A DNA stretch of 64,000 nucleotides from Halobaculum magnesiiphilum (GTDB lineage: Archaea > Halobacteriota > Halobacteria > Halobacteriales > Haloferacaceae): the NCBI RefSeq assembly GCF_019823105.1, contig NZ_CP081958.1:2294001-2358000 (forward strand). Direction: 5' to 3'. A program made the position numbers and the translations under genes. The notes under the pieces were generated by a model, which searched no databases, was not told the origin of the DNA, and saw only the letters and a program-made list of their open reading frames with translations. Position 1 is the first letter of the stretch, and every line of letters begins with the position of its first letter. Of this stretch, positions 8,329 through 16,477 are shown one piece after another.

Positions 8329-8997
8329 ATGAGCAAGATAACCTTCCGCGCCGATGCGGACCTCGTCGACCGCCTCGAGGGCCTCGAGGGGTCGAAAAGC
8401 GAGGTCATGCGGGAGGCGCTCCGCGAGTACCTCGACGCCGCAGAGGAGCGGAGCGACGCCGAAACGCGAGAGCCGGTCGGAGGCGACGCCGGGACCGCCG
8501 GGTCGCTCGACGACGCGCTCGCGGCCCGCGTCGACGAGCTGGTCACGGCCCGACTCGACGAGGTGTTCGGGGGGCGGCGCCACGACAGTGGGTTCTCCCA
8601 TGGCGGCGCGCGCCCGTTCGGCGTCCCGGGGGCGGCCGCCGACCGCGTCCCGTCGGTCAACCTCACGGTGAACGTCGACGGCGCCGACACCGCAGTCGAG
8701 TCGTCCGCGGACGAGGTCCGGCCCGTGGACAACCCACAGCCCGCGGACGCCGACCGGACCGCGGGCGGGGAGTCGCGCTCGGCGGGTTCGGTCGCCGGCG
8801 CGTCGGATACGGGCGAACGAAGCTGCGCGCAGTGTGGCGAGGGGGTGTCCGCCGAGCACGTATACTGCCCGAACTGCGGGGAAAAGGCGACCCGGCGCCT
8901 GTTCTGCGAGTGCGGCGACGAGCTCCGCTCCGACTGGGGGTTTTGCCCGGGATGTGGGCGTCGAACCCCGGCGGCCGACGTGCTCGACAGGACGTAA
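8329..8997 (+). CDS. cdrL: CdrL-like ribbon-helix-helix regulator with C-terminal zinc ribbons
   Basis: Protein of 222 residues. The N-terminus (MSKITFRADADLVDRLEGLEGSKSEVMREALREYL) is a ribbon-helix-helix DNA-binding domain. An acidic, low-complexity linker follows, and the last ~60 residues carry four CxxC pairs forming two zinc ribbons (CAQCG, CPNCG, CECG, CPGCG). It lies directly upstream of the short RHH gene and ftsZ2. In other haloarchaea the long regulator CdrL is encoded in this position and controls cdrS-ftsZ2. Its stop codon falls inside the first of five GTAAGAC half-sites that surround the next promoter, which are candidate binding sites for it or for CdrS. Confidence 0.75.
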   Translation: MSKITFRADADLVDRLEGLEGSKSEVMREALREYLDAAEERSDAETREPVGGDAGTAGSLDDALAARVDELVTARLDEVFGGRRHDSGFSHGGARPFGVPGAAADRVPSVNLTVNVDGADTAVESSADEVRPVDNPQPADADRTAGGESRSAGSVAGASDTGERSCAQCGEGVSAEHVYCPNCGEKATRRLFCECGDELRSDWGFCPGCGRRTPAADVLDRT

Positions 8998-9194
8998 GAC
9001 ACATCGCCGGGTCGACCACGTCGGTCCTTCGGCGTAAGACATCGTGGCCGTATCGGTCATACAACCGCCGACATCTTTATATACAAACGGTATATTGGTA
9101 GTGGTGCGTAAGACGACCTGTCTTACAGGGGCGTCGGAGCGGGGAAACTCCGGCCGCCGATGTGAGGGTACGCGTGTGCGTGCCGTCGTCTTAC
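8994..9194 (+). promoter_or_regulatory. cdrS-ftsZ2 promoter with five GTAAGAC half-sites
   Basis: A TATA box (TTTATATAC, 9076-9084) is surrounded by GTAAGAC on the plus strand at 8994-9000, 9034-9040 and 9108-9114, and its reverse complement GTCTTAC at 9120-9126 and 9188-9194. The pair at 9108-9126 forms a dyad with a 5-base spacer close to the expected transcription start, ~25-40 bases after the TATA box. This layout is typical of an operator bound by a dimeric ribbon-helix-helix protein; the factor is inferred from the neighbouring genes. Confidence 0.65.
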
Positions 9195-9209
9195 CGGGGG
9201 AATGAACCA

Positions 9210-9401
9210 ATGGAGCGTGTGACACTACGAATCCCGAAACAGCAGATCGAGGAGGTCGAACAGATGGTCGAGACGGGGGAGTTCCCGAATCGCAGCGAAG
9301 CGATTCGGTCCGCCGTCCGCGACATGCTCAACGAACAGGCCGACACGTCCGGCGAGCGCACGCGCGGCGAGCGCAGTAAGCGCAGCTGGGCCAAGGTGTA
9401 A
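9210..9401 (+). CDS. cdrS: CdrS, short ribbon-helix-helix cell-division regulator
   Basis: Protein of 63 residues starting at the ATG at 9210 ([20 protein letters not shown]); an upstream ATG at 9162 would add 16 residues with no resemblance to the family. The beta strand RVTLRIP followed by two helices is the Arc/MetJ-type fold, and a basic tail (RSKRSWAKV) follows. In Halobacterium and Haloferax this small regulator is co-transcribed with ftsZ2 and controls cell division. Here its stop lies two bases before the ftsZ2 ATG. Confidence 0.85.
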   Translation: MERVTLRIPKQQIEEVEQMVETGEFPNRSEAIRSAVRDMLNEQADTSGERTRGERSKRSWAKV

Positions 9402-9403
9402 CG

Positions 9404-10609
9404 ATGCAGGACATCGTTCAGGACGCGCTCGCGAACGCGGAAGCCGAGCAGCGCGACATGGAGGCGGCGGCCGGCGACGACGACGAGTTCGGGGAGCCCC
9501 GGATCGTCATTGTCGGCGCGGGCGGCGCCGGCAACAACACCATCAACCGGCTGTACAACATCGGCGTCGACGGCGCCGAGACGGTGGCGATCAACACCGA
9601 CAAGCAGCACCTCAAGATGATCGAGGCCGACACGAAGATCCTCGTCGGCAAGTCCCTCACGCAGGGCCTCGGTGCGGGCGGCGACCCCTCGATGGGCGAG
9701 CGCGCCACCGAGATGGCCCAGGGCACGATCAAGGAGGTGCTCGGCGACGCGGACCTCGTGTTCGTGACCGCCGGTATGGGCGGCGGGACGGGCACCGGCG
9801 CGGCGCCGGTCGTCTCGAAGATCGCCAAAGAGCAGGGCGCCATCGTCGTCGGCATGGTGTCGACGCCGTTCAACGTCGAGCGCGCCCGCACCGTCAAGGC
9901 CGAGGAGGGGCTCGAGAACCTCCGCAACGAGGCCGACTCGATCATCGTCCTCGACAACAACCGTCTGCTCGATTACGTCCCGAACCTGCCGATCGGGAAG
10001 GCGTTCTCGGTGATGGACCAGATCATCGCCGAGACGGTCAAGGGCATCTCCGAGACCATCACCCAGCCGTCCCTGATCAACCTGGACTACGCGGACATGT
10101 CCACGATCATGAATCAGGGCGGCGTCGCGGTGATGCTCGTCGGCGAGACCCAGGACAAGAACAAGACCCAGGAGGTGGTCAACGACGCGATGAACCACCC
10201 GCTTTTGGACGTGGACTACCGCGGTGCATCGGGCGGGCTGGTCCACATCACCGGGGGCCCCGACCTCACGCTGAAGGAGGCCGAGGGCATCGCCGACAAC
10301 ATCACCGAGCGCCTGGAGGCGAGCGCGAACGTGATCTGGGGGGCGCGCATCCAGGAGGAGTACAAGGGCAAGGTCCGCGTCATGGCGATCATGACCGGCG
10401 TCCAGAGCGCGCAGGTGCTCGGGCCGAGCACGCAGAAGCAGGCCGACAAGTCGCGCGCGTCCATCGAGGGCGGGCCGGCCGACGACGTCGACTTCGACGC
10501 GAAGTCGAACGCCCAGAGCGCCCAGAACGGGCAGGAGGCCGCCTGGCAGTCCGACGGCGGCCGCGAGGAGTCCAGCGAGCGAAGCAATGGCCTCGACGTC
10601 ATCCGCTGA
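9404..10609 (+). CDS. ftsZ2: FtsZ2, tubulin-like cell-division GTPase
   Basis: Protein of 401 residues. The tubulin/FtsZ signature GGGTGTG is at about residues 126-132, with [12 protein letters not shown] near 38 and NTDKQHLK for nucleotide contact. Identity as FtsZ2 rather than FtsZ1 rests on the N-terminal extension ([20 protein letters not shown]) and on the cdrL-cdrS-ftsZ2-ncsA neighbourhood, which matches Haloferax volcanii, where FtsZ2 drives ring constriction. The C-terminal tail is disordered and ends GLDVIR. It forms the division ring at midcell and is presumably controlled with cdrS. Confidence 0.93.
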   Translation: MQDIVQDALANAEAEQRDMEAAAGDDDEFGEPRIVIVGAGGAGNNTINRLYNIGVDGAETVAINTDKQHLKMIEADTKILVGKSLTQGLGAGGDPSMGERATEMAQGTIKEVLGDADLVFVTAGMGGGTGTGAAPVVSKIAKEQGAIVVGMVSTPFNVERARTVKAEEGLENLRNEADSIIVLDNNRLLDYVPNLPIGKAFSVMDQIIAETVKGISETITQPSLINLDYADMSTIMNQGGVAVMLVGETQDKNKTQEVVNDAMNHPLLDVDYRGASGGLVHITGGPDLTLKEAEGIADNITERLEASANVIWGARIQEEYKGKVRVMAIMTGVQSAQVLGPSTQKQADKSRASIEGGPADDVDFDAKSNAQSAQNGQEAAWQSDGGREESSERSNGLDVIR

Positions 10610-10800
10610 CGGCGACGCCGACTGAACTCCGGGTGGGACCGAATGCGGCGGCGACGAGACGAACACAACGGGACGGCGAACGGTCCGGTTCCGAGTGGAG
10701 CGCCTCCGTCCGGGCCGGCATCGACGCGTCGCACTTTTCACGCGCTATCCACGGCGACCGAGGAGTCGTATTACAGGACTGAACCGACTCACACGGCCGT

Positions 10801-11772
10801 TTACGACGCCTCGATCGCGTCGATCAACTCGCACTTGCGACACACGTCGCGGGCGGTCTTCGACCCGCACCGCTCGCACGGCGAGAGGTCGGGGCCGTCG
10901 CCGTCGTCGTCGCGGTACTCGTCGGCGAGCACGCCCGACAGCTCCTCGTAGCCCGCCATGATCGAGTGGCGGACGCCCGGGTGTCGCTCCTCCATGTCGA
11001 GCAGAAGCTGTTGGATCTCCCCGCGGTAGGCCTCGCTCGCGTGCGGGCACTCTGCCATGTGCGACGGGAGATCACGGAGATGGCAGTAGAGGGCGACCTC
11101 CTTCTCGGGCACGTCGCGCAGGGGCTTCGCCCGCGGGACGAAGTGGTCGCTCTCGCGGCGCTCGGGGAACGGGCCGATGGAGGCGTCGAAGTGCTTCGCC
11201 ATCTGGGCCACGTCGCCCTCGAGGAAGTTCATCAGCGCCGTCTGGGCCTCGTCGTCGAGGTTGTGCCCCGTGAGGAGCTTGTCGGCGCCCAGGTCCTCGG
11301 CGTACGTCTCCAGCAGGTCGCGCCGGAACACCCCGCAGTAGGCGCAGGCGGCCATGTTCTCGGGGTCGTCCTCGACCACGTCGTCCATGCGGACGCCCAG
11401 CTCGTCCTCGTAGCTCACCACCTCGTGGCGCATGTCGAGGTCCGCGGCGAGCTCCTCGCACGCCTCCAGCGACTCGTCGCGGTACCCCTCGATCCCCTCG
11501 TGGATGGAGAGCGCGACCAGCTCGATGCGGGGGTCCTCGGCGAACGTCTCGTCGAGCACCGTCGCGAGCACGACGCTGTCCTTCCCGCCCGAGAGGCCGA
11601 TCACCCAGCGTTCGGGGTCCTCGGGCGTCGCGTCGTCGGGCAGCAGGTCGTCCTCGCGGACGCGCCGACGGACGCGCCGCTCGACCGACTCCGAAAAGTG
11701 CGACTCACAGAGGTGTGCTCCCGAGTAGGCGGCGTGCATCACCGCGTCGGCGCCGCACCTGTCGCAGTCCAT
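10801..11772 (-). CDS. ncsA: NcsA, tRNA wobble-uridine 2-thiolation enzyme (TtuA/Ctu1 family)
   Basis: Protein of 323 residues from the ATG at 11772 (MDCDRCGADAV); the upstream extension is basic and unlike the family. An N-terminal zinc finger (CDRCG...CESHF) precedes the PP-loop SGGKDS, the core CAYCG pair follows, and a C-terminal zinc finger (CERCG...CRKC) closes the protein, as in TtuA/Ctu1. It thiolates tRNA wobble uridine using sulfur carried by ubiquitin-like SAMP proteins activated by UbaA, encoded at 28810. In Haloferax it also neighbours ftsZ2. It converges on ftsZ2. Confidence 0.9.
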   Translation of the reverse strand: MDCDRCGADAVMHAAYSGAHLCESHFSESVERRVRRRVREDDLLPDDATPEDPERWVIGLSGGKDSVVLATVLDETFAEDPRIELVALSIHEGIEGYRDESLEACEELAADLDMRHEVVSYEDELGVRMDDVVEDDPENMAACAYCGVFRRDLLETYAEDLGADKLLTGHNLDDEAQTALMNFLEGDVAQMAKHFDASIGPFPERRESDHFVPRAKPLRDVPEKEVALYCHLRDLPSHMAECPHASEAYRGEIQQLLLDMEERHPGVRHSIMAGYEELSGVLADEYRDDDGDGPDLSPCERCGSKTARDVCRKCELIDAIEAS

Positions 11773-11896
11773 TACCGGCGGGTTGTGGCGGCGCGGGCAT
11801 ACCCGTTTCGCACGGACGCCGTTCGTGACTCGCACGCGCGGCCACCCGCTCGTCGCGGACGGACAGGCTCAACACGCGGCCCCGTCGACCCAGTGT

Positions 11897-12358
11897 ATGA
11901 CGCGACTCGACCGGCTTCGGGCGTGGCTGTTCCGCCTGGGGTTCTCCCACTACCCGTCGTACTGGATGACCGGGGCGACGGTCACGTCGCTCGCGCCGGA
12001 CTTCTCCTCGGCGGAGGTGAAACTCCCGCTCACGTGGCGTACGCGCAACGGGATGGGGACGCTCTTCGGCGGCAGCATCTACGGCGCGGTCGACCCGGTG
12101 TACGTGGTCCTGCTCCAGCGCCGCCTCGGCGACGGCTTCACCGTCTGGGACAAGGCAGCCGAGATCCGATTTCGGAAGCCCGGGCGGTCGACGTTGACAG
12201 CGACGGTCGACGTGCCCGACGAGGAAGTCCGCGACATCCGCGAGTCGCTCGCGCCCGGGGAGTCCTGCGATCGCGTGTACGATGTGGAGTTGACCGACGA
12301 CGAGGGGGTCGTCCACGCCGAGGTCGAGAAGACCGTCTACGTCCGCCGGGACGAGTGA
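11897..12358 (+). CDS. DUF4442-type hotdog-fold protein (putative thioesterase)
   Basis: Protein of 153 residues from the ATG at 11897 (MTRLDRLRAWLFRLG). The segment RTRNGMGTLFGGSIYGAVDPVY resembles the hotdog-fold N-terminal helix region of DUF4442/PaaI-like proteins, and later strands (KAAEIRFRKPGRSTLTA) fit that fold. Such proteins often hydrolyse acyl-CoA thioesters, but no substrate can be inferred. It diverges from ncsA and precedes the gene at 12442. Confidence 0.65.
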   Translation: MTRLDRLRAWLFRLGFSHYPSYWMTGATVTSLAPDFSSAEVKLPLTWRTRNGMGTLFGGSIYGAVDPVYVVLLQRRLGDGFTVWDKAAEIRFRKPGRSTLTATVDVPDEEVRDIRESLAPGESCDRVYDVELTDDEGVVHAEVEKTVYVRRDE

Positions 12359-12441
12359 CTCCCGGGAGAGGGGAGCGACCGGCCGGCGATAGCGGGTCGT
12401 GACGCGTAAGACGCTTGCCCGTCGCCCGCCCAAGGGCCGTC

Positions 12442-13089
12442 ATGGAGCGAGAGGCGGCCCTCGACCGCGTGGAGGCGATCATCGACGCCGTCGACGAGGG
12501 GCCGATGCCGGTGCCGGTGCGCGAGGTGTGGGTGTACGGCGACGTGGCGCTCGGCCTCGATCCGATCGACCGGCTGGACGTGTACGTGACGAAGGACCTG
12601 CTCATGCGGAGCGACGATGCCGACGCGGCCGCCGAGTTCGAGCGCTCCCACGGCGTGAAAGGTGTCGGGAAGTCGGTTTCCGCGGAGTGGGCGCGCGAAC
12701 ACCCCGAGTACCTGCGCGCCAACGACAACGGCTACGCTGCCCCCGAGAAGTGTCTCGCCGCCCAGTTGCTGCCGGACGACGAGCCCGTCCACCTGGAGGT
12801 GTGCAACGCGCCCTTCGACAAGAACGTCAGACAGCGGTTGAAGGGCGCGTTCGACCGCGGCGCGTACGAACAGGTACTCGATCCGCGCGGCGTACAGTTG
12901 TACGGCGAGGGGCAGCGGGCGACCGAGACGATGGCGAAGCTGCGCGGCGGCGAGCTCCCGTTCCCGACGCTGTCTGGGGCGCTGGAGATGCTCGGCGTCG
13001 ACGAGGCGGAGGCCGCCGAGATCGCCGACGCGGTCGCGGCCTACCGCGACCGGCAGGAGGGCGCGACCGTCCGCGGCGACGTGGTGTGA
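12442..13089 (+). CDS. Conserved haloarchaeal protein of unknown function
   Basis: Protein of 215 residues from the ATG at 12442 (MEREAALDRVEAIIDAVDEG); an upstream start at 12415 is possible but adds a basic, unlikely extension. I do not recognise a characterised family. The segment VWVYGDVALGLDPIDRLDVYVTKDLL is faintly like the start of a nucleotidyltransferase fold, but the usual GS-D-D pattern is not complete. A single GTAAGAC word, like those at the cdrS promoter, lies at 12406, about 36 bases upstream. Confidence 0.6.
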   Translation: MEREAALDRVEAIIDAVDEGPMPVPVREVWVYGDVALGLDPIDRLDVYVTKDLLMRSDDADAAAEFERSHGVKGVGKSVSAEWAREHPEYLRANDNGYAAPEKCLAAQLLPDDEPVHLEVCNAPFDKNVRQRLKGAFDRGAYEQVLDPRGVQLYGEGQRATETMAKLRGGELPFPTLSGALEMLGVDEAEAAEIADAVAAYRDRQEGATVRGDVV

Positions 13090-13093
13090 GGAG

Positions 13094-13258
13094 TTACTGA
13101 TCCGAGTCGTCCGTATCTGACTCCTTTCTGGCGTTTCCGCCGCTCTTGCTCAGCGACTCCATTTTCAATTGTTTCTCGCCGTCCTCCTCGACGACCGCGT
13201 CGGAGTCGTCGAGTGAGCGTTTCTCCTTTTCGTACGTCTCTCCTTCGTCGCTACTCAT
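13094..13258 (-). CDS. Small acidic protein coupled to the upstream membrane gene
   Basis: Open frame of 54 residues beginning MSSDEGETYEKEKRSLDD and ending DTDDSDQ. It is highly charged and has no hydrophobic segment. Its ATG (13256-13258) overlaps the stop of the membrane protein gene (TAG at 13251-13253), so the two are translationally coupled on the minus strand. I do not recognise a family. The coupling suggests it works with or restrains the membrane protein, but that is inference. Confidence 0.6.
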   Translation of the reverse strand: MSSDEGETYEKEKRSLDDSDAVVEEDGEKQLKMESLSKSGGNARKESDTDDSDQ

Positions 13259-13883
13259 AGTCCTCGTGTTGTCGCTCCAGAGTCAAATACTCTTCCTGCT
13301 CTACGTACTCAATGAGACCGATAAGTCCGAGAACGAGCAAAAATGTGAGAACAAGGTTCGATTGCGTCGAGAGATCAACCACTACTCCCGTGATCCCCGC
13401 GGACACGAGGGTCATCGAACAGAGGAAACTCAACAGCGACCGACGAAACCGACGCGAGTTTGCATTGACAACTCGCCGATTGTTTTGAATACTGTTACTG
13501 TATCCGTCTAACAGCCGATCTCTGTATTCCTGACCGTCTACTTGATACTTAGACATGAACCGGCCGAGTTCGACTGTGGGGCCGAACTCGAATACACTCC
13601 CGAGGTAGGTGATCACGCTGTATCCAAGCGACAGGAGTAACGTCCCGAGCCCGACTGCGAGTACAATCAGTGGAACTGGACCCGAATCAGACACTCGGAT
13701 ACCATCCACCGAGATCAAAACCGAGAAAGCTGTCAGAAATCCACCCAAGAGTATCGGGATTATGCGCATGATCCGGGCCGCTTTCTCATCGATCCCGTTC
13801 AGCGTCTCGATTTGTGTTTCGACCATCGACTCATAGCGGTTGAGTACATCTGTCTCCGGATCGAAGTCGTCCCTCTCGCCCAT
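13251..13883 (-). CDS. Four-helix membrane protein of unknown function
   Basis: Protein of 210 residues. An acidic N-terminal helix (residues 1-40) is followed by a hydrophobic pair at ~41-60 and ~70-95, a cytoplasmic-looking middle with many Asn/Arg (NNRRVVNANSRRFRRSLL), and a second pair at ~145-168 and ~172-192. The layout recalls SLATT-type effector membrane proteins of bacterial conflict systems, but I see no diagnostic motif and would not assign it there. The gene is less GC-rich than its neighbours and forms a two-gene unit with the 54-residue acidic protein, suggesting a recent acquisition between core genes. Confidence 0.6.
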   Translation of the reverse strand: MGERDDFDPETDVLNRYESMVETQIETLNGIDEKAARIMRIIPILLGGFLTAFSVLISVDGIRVSDSGPVPLIVLAVGLGTLLLSLGYSVITYLGSVFEFGPTVELGRFMSKYQVDGQEYRDRLLDGYSNSIQNNRRVVNANSRRFRRSLLSFLCSMTLVSAGITGVVVDLSTQSNLVLTFLLVLGLIGLIEYVEQEEYLTLERQHEDYE

Positions 13884-13930
13884 TCCTGGGTGACTACTGG
13901 CTCGTCATCCCGTTTCAAATCCCGGAACGA

Positions 13931-14764
13931 TCACACGTTGCCGACGGTCACGTCGAACGGCACCCGCTCGACGCGCTCGTACTCGCGGTCGGCCGCCTGC
14001 CCCGCGGCGGTTCGGCCCATCTCGCGCCACTCCCTGCGGAGCGCGTCGTAGCCGTCGTCGTCGAGTTCTCGCCGGAGTTCGGCCTCGTGGTCGGCGATGC
14101 CGTCGCCGCTGGCCTTGCGGGCGATGCCGCGGAGGTCCGCCTCGGAGTACGGCGGCTCGACGCGCTTCTCGTGGCGGTAGCGTCGCGCGTCGATGTCGGA
14201 GAGGCCGGCGTCGGCGAACAGCTCGCGCACGCGGTCGCCCATCGCCACGTCGGTCTCGACGCCGGCGATGTACGCCGCGCGGACGCGGGCCTCCAGTCCC
14301 GCCTCGGCGTCAACGGTCGACTCGACGGCCACGTCGGCGTTGTCGGGCTCGACGGCCGCGACGAGGTCCGCGGAGACGCGGGCGAACTCCCGCACCGCCG
14401 CGGCGGGGTCGGGGAGGTTGATCAGCAGCGCCTGACAGACCACGAGGTCGAAGGCGTCCTCGGGGAACGGGAGGCGGGTCGCGTCGCCGGCGCAGTAGGC
14501 GATGTCGCGGTCGGTTCGGGTGTCGGGGTCGGCGTCCCCCTCCCCGGCGTCGCGGGCGGCCGCGAGCAGGTCCGTGTCAGCGTCGACGCCGACCACCGTC
14601 GCGTCGGGCGCCTCTTCGGCGAGCACGCGCGTGAGCTCGCCGGTGCCGCAGCCCACGTCGAGGACTCGCGAGCGGGTGGGGAGCGCGAGCGGGGCGAGCG
14701 CCTCGCGCGACTCCCACATCCCGCGGCGCGTGCGTTCGAGGTAGTCGGCAGTGAAGCGGCGCAT
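13931..14764 (-). CDS. Class I SAM-dependent methyltransferase
   Basis: Protein of 277 residues from the ATG at 14764 (MRRFTADYLERTRRGMW); a start at 14839 would add 25 residues. SAM-binding motif I is VLDVGCGTGELT, motif II is VVGVDAD, and YCAGDATRLPFPEDAFDLVVCQ covers motifs III-IV. The substrate cannot be read from the sequence; small molecules or tRNA are both possible. A TTATCA element lies ~35 bases upstream. It shares a short gap with the convergent M32 peptidase side. Confidence 0.8.
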   Translation of the reverse strand: MRRFTADYLERTRRGMWESREALAPLALPTRSRVLDVGCGTGELTRVLAEEAPDATVVGVDADTDLLAAARDAGEGDADPDTRTDRDIAYCAGDATRLPFPEDAFDLVVCQALLINLPDPAAAVREFARVSADLVAAVEPDNADVAVESTVDAEAGLEARVRAAYIAGVETDVAMGDRVRELFADAGLSDIDARRYRHEKRVEPPYSEADLRGIARKASGDGIADHEAELRRELDDDGYDALRREWREMGRTAAGQAADREYERVERVPFDVTVGNV

Positions 14765-14867
14765 CGAGCGGTTGTCGGGTTCGTGGTCGGCTCGGGGTGA
14801 TAAGATGCCGGATCGAGTGTCGCCTACTCCGTCCGACACCGACGGTCCGCGTCCGAAGAGACGGATG

Positions 14868-14872
14868 AAAAA
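14868..14872 (-). terminator. Short T-tract after the M32 carboxypeptidase gene
   Basis: Five A residues on the plus strand, i.e. TTTTT on the transcribed strand, ~40 bases after the stop at 14910. Haloarchaeal transcripts often end at such U-tracts; there is no strong hairpin. Confidence 0.35.
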
Positions 14873-14909
14873 CTGCGTTTACAGCCGGTACTCCTCGATC
14901 CGATTCGAT

Positions 14910-16439
14910 CTAAACGGACTCCTCCAGATCGTACAGGTCGCCGTACTTCGTCGTCACGTAGTCGACGAAGTAGTCGGCGGTGAAGTCCTCGCCGGTGGCC
15001 TCGCGCACCAGCTCGTTCGTCTCGTAGCGGGAGCCGTGCTCGTGGATGTTCTCGCGGAGCCACTCCTGGAGCGCCTCGAAGTCGCCGTCGCGGACCGACC
15101 CGTAGATGTTCCCGATGTCGTCCTCGGCGGCGTTGAACAGTTGGCTCGCCATCACCGAGCCCAGCGAGTACGTCGGGAAGTAGCCGAAGTTGCCGTGGCT
15201 CCAGTGGATGTCCTGGAGACAGCCGTTCGCGTCGGTCTCCGGCCGGATGCCGAGGTACTCCTCGTACTTGTCGTTCCAGACCTCCGGCACGTCCTCGACC
15301 GCCAAGTCCCCGGAGATGAGCGCCCTCTCGATCTCGAAGCGGATGACGATGTGGAGGTGGTAGGTGAGCTCGTCGGCCTCGACGCGGATGAGGTTGTCCT
15401 CGTACACCTGGTTGGCCGACTCGTACGCCTCCCGGGCGGTCGCGTCGGTGTCGAAGCGGTCCGCGAACTTCGGCGTCACCAGCTCCCAGAACGCCGGCGA
15501 GCGGCCGACGTGGTTCTCCCACAGTCGCGACTGGCTCTCGTGAACCGACAGGTCGCGCGACTCGCCCAGCGGCGTGCCGAAGTGCTCCTCGGGCAGCCCG
15601 AGGTTGTAGAACGCATGGCCGAACTCGTGGACGGTGGCCATCAGCCCGCCCAGCGGGTCCGTCTCGTCGTACCGCGTCGTGACGCGGCAGTCGTACACGT
15701 TGCCGGAGGTGAACGGGTGTGAGGACACGTCGAGGCGCCCGCGGTCCCAGTCGTACCCGAGCGTCGAGAGCACGTCCCGCGAGAGGTCCTCCTGGGCGTC
15801 GGCGGGGAACTCCCCGTCGAAGGCGTCGGTGGTCACGCCGGCGTCGCTCTCGCGGATCTCGTCGATCATCGGCACGAGCGTCTCCTTGAGCGTCTCGAGG
15901 ATCTCCTCGGCGCGCTCCAGCGACAGGCACGGCTCGTAGTCCTCGAACAGCACCTCGTAGGCGTCGCGGTCGGGGTCGATGTGCTCGGCGTACTCGCGCT
16001 TCAGCTCCACCAACTTCTCCAGATACGGCGCGAACTGCTCGAAGTCGTCCTCGGCTCGGGCCTGCTCCCACGCGCCGAGCGCCTCCGTGGAGGTCTCGGA
16101 GATCTCCTCGACGAGCTCGGTCGGCACCGCGTCGGCGCGCTCGAACTCGCGGCGTGCCTCGCGAAGGAGCGCCCGCTGGTCGTCGTCCAGGTCCATGGAC
16201 TCGACCTCCTCGAGCAGTTCGGCGGTCCGGTCGTCGGTGAGCAGTTCGTGGCTCAGCGACGACAGCACCGACAGCTGCTTCGAGCGGGCGGGCGTGCCGC
16301 CCTCCGGCATCATCACCTGCTGGTCCCACCCGAGGACGCCCGCGGCGCCCTGCACGCCGTTGATCCGTTCGAATCGCTCCACCAGTTCGGCGTACGCGTC
16401 GGCCTGCTCGGCCTCGCTCCCGTGTGCGTCGGTAGCCAT
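14910..16439 (-). CDS. Carboxypeptidase Taq-type metallopeptidase (M32), copy 1
   Basis: Protein of 509 residues, the usual size for family M32. The zinc site is HEFGH (in TVHEFGHAFYNLGLP, near residue 270) with a downstream Glu in HESQSRLWENH. Other family blocks are DWDRGRLDVSSHPFTSGN and ADELTYHLHIVIRFEIE. It trims amino acids from peptide C-termini in the cytoplasm. A paralogue lies at 44032, with the same motifs in the same order, so the organism carries at least two M32 enzymes. Confidence 0.92.
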   Translation of the reverse strand: MATDAHGSEAEQADAYAELVERFERINGVQGAAGVLGWDQQVMMPEGGTPARSKQLSVLSSLSHELLTDDRTAELLEEVESMDLDDDQRALLREARREFERADAVPTELVEEISETSTEALGAWEQARAEDDFEQFAPYLEKLVELKREYAEHIDPDRDAYEVLFEDYEPCLSLERAEEILETLKETLVPMIDEIRESDAGVTTDAFDGEFPADAQEDLSRDVLSTLGYDWDRGRLDVSSHPFTSGNVYDCRVTTRYDETDPLGGLMATVHEFGHAFYNLGLPEEHFGTPLGESRDLSVHESQSRLWENHVGRSPAFWELVTPKFADRFDTDATAREAYESANQVYEDNLIRVEADELTYHLHIVIRFEIERALISGDLAVEDVPEVWNDKYEEYLGIRPETDANGCLQDIHWSHGNFGYFPTYSLGSVMASQLFNAAEDDIGNIYGSVRDGDFEALQEWLRENIHEHGSRYETNELVREATGEDFTADYFVDYVTTKYGDLYDLEESV

Positions 16440-16477
16440 CGCGCAAACCTTGCCGTCGCCCCGCCTTCAACCAACCG

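Noticed and set aside
10610-10800. Fifth copy of the structured element after ftsZ2
   Set aside because: GGGTGGGACCGAATG resembles the G-rich box, but no paired 14-base arms or closing GGGCTTYC box follow.
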